DNA from: Streptomyces sp. NRRL S-31
GTDB lineage: Bacteria > Actinomycetota > Actinomycetes > Streptomycetales > Streptomycetaceae
NCBI RefSeq assembly: GCF_000718775.1
Contig: NZ_JOCB01000057.1
Coordinates: forward strand, 1 to 57,283
Direction of reading: 5' to 3'
DNA: 57,283 bases
The notes below the pieces were generated by a model. It saw only the letters and a list, made by a program, of their open reading frames with translations. It was not told where the DNA came from and did no database searches. Below are positions 51,199 through 57,283 of this stretch, piece by piece. Within the stretch, counting starts at the first letter, position 1; the number at the start of each line of letters is the position of its first letter. A program made the position numbers and the translations under genes.

Positions 51199-52104
51199 GT
51201 GAGCAGCCCCACCCCCGACGCCCTCCTCGGCCCCGCCGACATCCGCGAGCTGGCGGCAGCGCTCGGTGTCCGTCCGACCAAGCAGCGCGGCCAGAACTTC
51301 GTGATCGACGCCAACACGGTCCGCCGGATCGTGCGCACCGCCGACGTGCGCCCCGACGACGTGGTCGTCGAGGTCGGACCGGGCCTCGGCTCGCTCACCC
51401 TCGCGCTGCTGGAGGCGGCCGACCGGGTCACCGCCGTGGAGATCGACGACGTCCTGGCCGGCGCGCTGCCCGCGACGGTCGCCGCGCGCATGCCGGAGCG
51501 GGCCGACCGGTTCGCACTGGTCCACTCCGACGCGATGCACGTCGGGGAACTGCCCGGCCCCGCGCCGACCGCCCTGGTGGCGAACCTGCCGTACAACGTC
51601 GCCGTCCCCGTGCTGCTGCACATGCTCGACACGTTCCCGAGCATCGAGCGGACGCTGGTGATGGTGCAGGCGGAGGTCGCCGACCGGCTCGCCGCCGGGC
51701 CCGGCAACAAGGTGTACGGCGTGCCCTCCGTGAAGGCCAACTGGTACGCCGAGGTGAAGCGGGCCGGCGCCATCGGCCGCAATGTCTTCTGGCCCGCGCC
51801 GAACGTCGACAGCGGGCTCGTCTCGCTCGTCCGGCGGGCCGAGCCGATCAAGACGACGGCCTCCAAGAGGGAGGTCTTCGCGGTGGTCGACGCGGCCTTC
51901 GCGCAGCGCCGCAAGACCCTGCGGGCCGCCCTCGCCGGCTGGGCCGGGTCCGCGGCGGCGGCCGAGGCGGCCCTGGTCGCGGCCGGGGTCTCGCCGCGGG
52001 CGCGCGGGGAGTCGCTGACGGTCGAGGAGTTCGCGCGGATCGCCGAGCACAAGGGCGCGGTCGCCGGGCACGAGGGCGCGGGGCACGAGGAGAGCGGCGA
52101 GTGA
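51199..52104 (+). CDS. rsmA: 16S rRNA (adenine(1518)-N6/adenine(1519)-N6)-dimethyltransferase
   Basis: A 301-residue KsgA/RsmA enzyme that dimethylates two adenines at the 3' end of 16S rRNA, a late step of small-subunit assembly. SAM-binding [15 protein letters not shown], the catalytic NLPYN motif and [11 protein letters not shown] are present. A charged His/Glu/Gly-rich C-terminus follows. The GTG start has a -10-like box 6 nt upstream, which suggests a leaderless message. Its stop overlaps the ispE start (GTGA). Confidence 0.95.
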   Translation: MSSPTPDALLGPADIRELAAALGVRPTKQRGQNFVIDANTVRRIVRTADVRPDDVVVEVGPGLGSLTLALLEAADRVTAVEIDDVLAGALPATVAARMPERADRFALVHSDAMHVGELPGPAPTALVANLPYNVAVPVLLHMLDTFPSIERTLVMVQAEVADRLAAGPGNKVYGVPSVKANWYAEVKRAGAIGRNVFWPAPNVDSGLVSLVRRAEPIKTTASKREVFAVVDAAFAQRRKTLRAALAGWAGSAAAAEAALVAAGVSPRARGESLTVEEFARIAEHKGAVAGHEGAGHEESGE

Positions 52105-53018
52105 GCGTCACGGTACGGGTTCCGGCCAAGGTCAACGTCCAGCTCGCGGTCGGCGCCGCCCGCCCCGACGGGTTCCACGACCTCGCCAACGTCTTCCTCG
52201 CCGTCGGCCTGTACGACGAGGTGACGGTGACCCCCGCCGACGGGCTCCGGATCACCTGCGAGGGCCCCGACGCCGACCAGGTCCCCCTGGACCGCACCAA
52301 CCTCGCCGCGCGCGCGGCGATCGCGCTCGCCGGACGCCGGGGCATCGAGCCGGACGTCCACGTCCACATCGCCAAGGACATCCCGGTCGCCGGCGGCATG
52401 GCGGGCGGCAGCGCGGACGGCGCGGGCGCGCTGCTCGCGTGCGACGCGCTGTGGGGCACCGGCGCCTCGCGGGCCGAGCTGCTCGAGATCTGCGCCGAGC
52501 TGGGCAGTGACGTGCCGTTCAGCCTGGTGGGCGGGGCCGCGCTGGGCGTGGGGCGCGGTGAGCGGCTGACCGCCCTGGAGACCGGCGGCACCTTCCACTG
52601 GGTCTTCGCGATGGCCGGGCGGGGGCTGTCCACACCGGCGGTCTTCCGCGAGTTCGACCGGCTCGCGCGGGGCCGGGACATCCCGGAGCCGGTGGCCTCG
52701 GCGGAACTGCTGGAGGCGCTGGCGAAGGGGGACGCGGAGGCGCTGGCCCGAGCCGTCTCCAACGACCTCCAGCCCGCGGCGCTGTCCCTCTTCCCGGAGC
52801 TGGCGCGGACGCTGGAGGCGGGACGCGCGGCGGGTGCGCTCGCCACGCTGGTCTCCGGCTCCGGACCCACGACGGCGTTCCTCACCCGCGACGCCGAGTC
52901 GGCCCGGAAGGTGGCGGCGGCGCTGCGGACGTCGGGAACGTGCCGGACGGTGCGGACCGCGGCGGGACCCGTGCCGGGCGCGACGGTGCTCCGCGGGGAC
53001 CGGCCCTCCGGAGGGTGA
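52101..53018 (+). CDS. ispE: 4-diphosphocytidyl-2-C-methyl-D-erythritol kinase
   Basis: A 305-residue GHMP kinase of the non-mevalonate isoprenoid pathway. It has [14 protein letters not shown] with the substrate Lys, the ATP loop [29 protein letters not shown] with the catalytic Asp, and [14 protein letters not shown] start overlapping rsmA stop, with GAGGAGAG upstream; the pair rsmA-ispE is translationally coupled, as in many actinobacteria. Confidence 0.95.
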   Translation: MSVTVRVPAKVNVQLAVGAARPDGFHDLANVFLAVGLYDEVTVTPADGLRITCEGPDADQVPLDRTNLAARAAIALAGRRGIEPDVHVHIAKDIPVAGGMAGGSADGAGALLACDALWGTGASRAELLEICAELGSDVPFSLVGGAALGVGRGERLTALETGGTFHWVFAMAGRGLSTPAVFREFDRLARGRDIPEPVASAELLEALAKGDAEALARAVSNDLQPAALSLFPELARTLEAGRAAGALATLVSGSGPTTAFLTRDAESARKVAAALRTSGTCRTVRTAAGPVPGATVLRGDRPSGG

Positions 53019-53120
53019 CCACCCCCTCGCGCCCCGCCGGGCACTCCCGAGGCCCTACGCTAGAAGGCTGACCCATGCGGCGGAGCCGCACGCCGACTCA
53101 GCCCCGCGCACAGGAGTGAA

Positions 53121-54929
<1,809 letters not shown>

Positions 54930-54940
54930 TCCGGCGTGAC

Positions 54941-54985
54941 GGGCTGAACGGGCTGAACGGGCTGAACGGGCTGAACGGGCTGAAC
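54941..54985. repeat. 9-bp tandem repeat GGGCTGAAC, 5 exact copies
   Basis: Five perfect copies, starting 12 nt after the ABC-F stop codon, then a degenerate continuation. Confidence 0.85.
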
Positions 54986-55029
54986 GGGCGGACCGGACGG
55001 GCCGGATGGGCCAGTCGGACCGACGGACC

Positions 55030-55081
55030 GACGGACGGCCGGGCCGGACGGAACAGACGGACGGCCGGGCCAGACGGAACG
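55030..55081. repeat. 26-bp tandem duplication
   Basis: Copies 55030-55055 and 55056-55081 match at 24 of 26 positions. With the 9-bp array it forms the GACGG-rich half of the 408-nt gap 54930-55337, in which I see no gene. Confidence 0.8.
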
Positions 55082-55283
55082 GGCGCGGCGGGCGCGGACG
55101 GTGTGATCCGGCCGCGCCCGCCGCGGTCGCGCGCGCCCCGTGAAGGGGGCGTGAAGGCGCGTAACAGGGGCATCACGGGCCGGTTCTCCCTTGGGAACAG
55201 CGGTGGACACGAGCCCCTGGGCTGTCGGTGCCGGGTGATAGAAAGAGCCGTCCGAGAACTGTCTGAGATACGACCTCGGCTCC

Positions 55284-55311
55284 GTGACGAGCCTCAGGGC
55301 GTGGCTAAAAA
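55284..55311 (+). promoter_or_regulatory. Candidate promoter of the PQQ-propeller gene
   Basis: GTGACG, 16-nt spacer, TAAAAA. The -10 lacks the final T. Located 27-54 nt before the ATG. Confidence 0.3.
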
Positions 55312-55337
55312 TCAGTGAACGAGGGGGAAGAGCGCTG

Positions 55338-57152
55338 ATGACCCAGCCGCCCGACCAGCCGCCGCACGGCGGGTTCGGACCACCGCAGGACCAGCCGCCG
55401 GGCCCCGGCGCCCCGCCCGCGCAGGGCGGTTTCGGCGCCCCGCAGGCGCCCGGTGCCCAGGGTGGTTTCGGCGCCCCGCAGGCGCCTCCCGGCCAGGGCG
55501 GTTTCGGCGCGCCCCAGCCGCCCGCGGCACCCCCGCACCAGCCGGGTTACGGCCAGCCCCAGCCGGGTTACGGCCACCCGCAGCAGCCCGGCCCCTACGG
55601 CGGTACCCCGGGCCCCTACGGCTATCCGCAACCCCCGCAGCAGCCGGGCCCGTACGGCGCCCCGCAGCCGGGCTACGGCCACCCGCAGCAGCAGCCGTAC
55701 CCGGGCCCGCCCGGTTCCGCGCCCGGCGGACCGGGCTCCCGGAAGAAGACGGCGCTGATCGTCGGGGCCTCGGTGGCCGCGCTGGTCGTCATCGGCGGCA
55801 CGGTGCTCGCGCTCACCGGCGGCGACGACGAGGGCGGCGGCGGCACGAAGAAGCCCGTCGCCCAGCGGAGCGACGCTCCCGGGCACTCCGCCACCGCCTC
55901 CCCGACGGCCGCCGGCGGCGCGGACCCGGACCACCTCAACGAGGGGCGCGGGCCCGGTGAGGCCAAGGTGCTCTGGTACGCGCCGGCCCCCGACGCGCCG
56001 GCGTCCGGCGCCGACGCGCCCGGTATGTGGATCACCGGTGACACGGTGGTCAAGGCGGCGTACAAGCAGGTCTTCGCCTTCGGCGCGGCGGACGGCGGCA
56101 CGGCCTGGGGGCCGGTCACGCTCCCGCAGAAGATATGCGCGGTCACCCCCGCGAAGTCGGCCGACGACAAAATCGTCGTGGCGTACATGAGCGGCGGCAG
56201 CGACCGCGCCAAGTGCAACCGGCTCCAGCAGTTCGACCTGCGCACCGGCGAGAAGGGCTGGAGCGGCGAGGTCCCCGACGGCGGACTGTTCGACAGCGCG
56301 CTCACCATCGAGCTGACGGTGAGCGGCAAGACGCTGATGGTGGGCCGTTCCCAGTCGGGCACGGCGTACGACATCGACAGCGGCCGGAAGCTGTACGACA
56401 AGAAGCGGTACGGCCAGGCCTGCTTCCCGGCTGCCTACGCGGGCGGCACCGACCGGCTGGTCCAGGTGGCCTCCTGCGGCGTCGGCACCTCGGACGAGCA
56501 CGAGGAGATCCAGATGCTCGACCCGGCCGGCGGCAAGGTGCGCTGGACCCAGCGGGTCAAGAAAGGCTGGGAGGTGAGCCGCGCCTACTCGGTCGACCCG
56601 CTCGTGGTCTACCTGACCAACCGGGACAAGAAGACGTGGAACATCTCCACCTTCACCGACAGCGGCAAGTTCCGCTCGGAGGTGAAGGTGGACGAGAAGT
56701 TCGCCCCCCGCTGCGGCTGGGCGGTCCTCGAGCGCGAACTCCAGGGCTGCCAGGGGGTCGCGGTCGACGCCGACACGCTCTACCTGCCCACCGACGCGAC
56801 CGTCAGCGCCAACGAGGTCGTCGCGATCAGCCTGTCCGACGGCAAGGAGAAGTGGCGGGTCAAGTCCCCGGGCGACCGGCCGATGGCACCGGTGAAGGTC
56901 GAGGGCGGCAAGCTCATCGCCTATGTGCAGCCGTCGTACGACACGGGCGGTCAGGTGGTCTCGGTGCCGGTCGCCGGCTCCTCCCACCGGACGACCGGGC
57001 TGCTCCGCAACCCGCGGGGTGCCGCCGGTGTCGAGAACACCTTCTACGACGGTGTCGTCGACTTCACCGGCGGGCGGTTCTACATCTCCTCGGGCCGGCT
57101 GTCCGGCGACGACGACTCGAAGGAGAAGCTGATCATGGCCTTCGGCGACTGA
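55338..57152 (+). CDS. Membrane-anchored PQQ-like beta-propeller protein with a Gly/Pro/Gln-rich N-terminus
   Basis: A 604-residue protein. Residues 1-130 are Pro/Gly/Gln/Tyr-rich with repeats (GGFGAPQ, QPGYG, PGPYG) and are probably cytoplasmic and disordered. One TM helix follows (about 140-160, TALIVGASVAALVVIGGTVLALTG), then an acidic linker and an outside domain with PQQ-like propeller blades (VFAFGAADGGTAW, QQFDLRTGEKGW, ISLSDGKEKWRV). Two or more Cys pairs in the propeller fit an extracytoplasmic location. The architecture suits a surface or sensory protein; no function is assigned. GAGGGGGAAG upstream of ATG. Confidence 0.88.
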   Translation: MTQPPDQPPHGGFGPPQDQPPGPGAPPAQGGFGAPQAPGAQGGFGAPQAPPGQGGFGAPQPPAAPPHQPGYGQPQPGYGHPQQPGPYGGTPGPYGYPQPPQQPGPYGAPQPGYGHPQQQPYPGPPGSAPGGPGSRKKTALIVGASVAALVVIGGTVLALTGGDDEGGGGTKKPVAQRSDAPGHSATASPTAAGGADPDHLNEGRGPGEAKVLWYAPAPDAPASGADAPGMWITGDTVVKAAYKQVFAFGAADGGTAWGPVTLPQKICAVTPAKSADDKIVVAYMSGGSDRAKCNRLQQFDLRTGEKGWSGEVPDGGLFDSALTIELTVSGKTLMVGRSQSGTAYDIDSGRKLYDKKRYGQACFPAAYAGGTDRLVQVASCGVGTSDEHEEIQMLDPAGGKVRWTQRVKKGWEVSRAYSVDPLVVYLTNRDKKTWNISTFTDSGKFRSEVKVDEKFAPRCGWAVLERELQGCQGVAVDADTLYLPTDATVSANEVVAISLSDGKEKWRVKSPGDRPMAPVKVEGGKLIAYVQPSYDTGGQVVSVPVAGSSHRTTGLLRNPRGAAGVENTFYDGVVDFTGGRFYISSGRLSGDDDSKEKLIMAFGD

Positions 57153-57263
57153 GCCGGCGTACCGTCCCGCGGCCGTCCCGCCGCCCGCCCGTCCCCCGAG
57201 TCCCCTTCGCCGTAGTCTCCTTCGCCGTCCGGCCTTGACAGCGTCACCGAGGTACCCGTCGCC

Positions 57264-57283
57264 ATGACCCAGCCGCCCCCGCC
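57264..57283 (+). CDS. Start of the next gene (partial), N-terminus MTQPPP
   Basis: Only six codons are inside the window. ATG-ACC-CAG-CCG-CCC matches the start of the preceding PQQ-propeller gene (MTQPPD), which suggests a tandem paralog with the same proline-rich N-terminus. Cut by the window end. Confidence 0.45.

Overview
This is a contiguous piece of a high-GC actinobacterial chromosome, almost certainly Streptomyces. Codon third positions are close to all G/C, GTG and TTG starts are frequent, neighbouring genes are often coupled through ATGA/GTGA/TTGA overlaps, and lineage markers are present: an SsgA-like sporulation protein, the membrane division protein SepX, a DUF6227 protein and a DUF1876 protein. 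The gene order matches the core region around SCO3145-SCO3196 of S. coelicolor as I remember it. I see no prophage, insertion sequence, CRISPR array or biosynthetic gene cluster.

Layout. 0-10 kb: fructose PTS permease, a small membrane protein, a DUF6227 protein, an L,D-transpeptidase lipoprotein, a P1-family self-cleaving hydrolase, an LtrA-like membrane protein, a tiny conserved acidic protein, an mscL gene with an abnormal 3' end, a SAF-domain protein and methylthioadenosine phosphorylase. 10-17.5 kb: an FmdB/Ruc-type zinc-ribbon chaperone gene preceded by a CIRCE heat-shock operator, an MFS exporter, a CPA1 cation/proton antiporter, a penicillin-acylase-family hydrolase and 5-formyl-THF cyclo-ligase. 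17.5-23.2 kb: the conserved block galU, moeA/glp, moaC, mogA, rimJ-like acetyltransferase and sepX, then tRNA-Ala(CGC). 23.3-29.3 kb: an acetyltransferase, exodeoxyribonuclease III, a MerR regulator divergent from a coupled three-gene operon (Baeyer-Villiger monooxygenase, alpha/beta hydrolase, SDR) and a small charged protein. 29.4-36.3 kb: tricorn protease, a TetR regulator with a clear operator, an MMPL exporter and a DUF1876 protein. 36.3-44.2 kb: a serine hydrolase, a cobalt/nickel ECF transporter (cbiMQO) with a Nur-box-like site, ssgE and two paralogous penicillin-binding proteins. 44.3-57.3 kb: a DUF4142 protein, protein O-mannosyltransferase, rsmI, a zinc-ribbon protein, tatD, rpfB, rsmA, ispE, an ABC-F ATPase, a membrane-anchored PQQ-propeller protein and the first codons of the next gene.

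How it works together. Much of the window serves the cell envelope and division: L,D-transpeptidase, two class B-like PBPs, SsgE, RpfB, O-mannosylation, Glp/SepX and UDP-glucose supply. The most interesting regulatory features are the CIRCE element in the leader of the FmdB/Ruc gene, a set of at least nine genes whose -10 boxes lie 6-7 nt before the start codon (leaderless transcripts), the 9-bp palindromic operator between tricorn and TetR/MMPL, and the Nur-like site at cbiM. The operon at 25.5-29 kb reads as a ketone-oxidation pathway (alcohol to ketone to ester to acid plus alcohol). The intergenic regions are unusually rich in short GC-rich tandem duplications.
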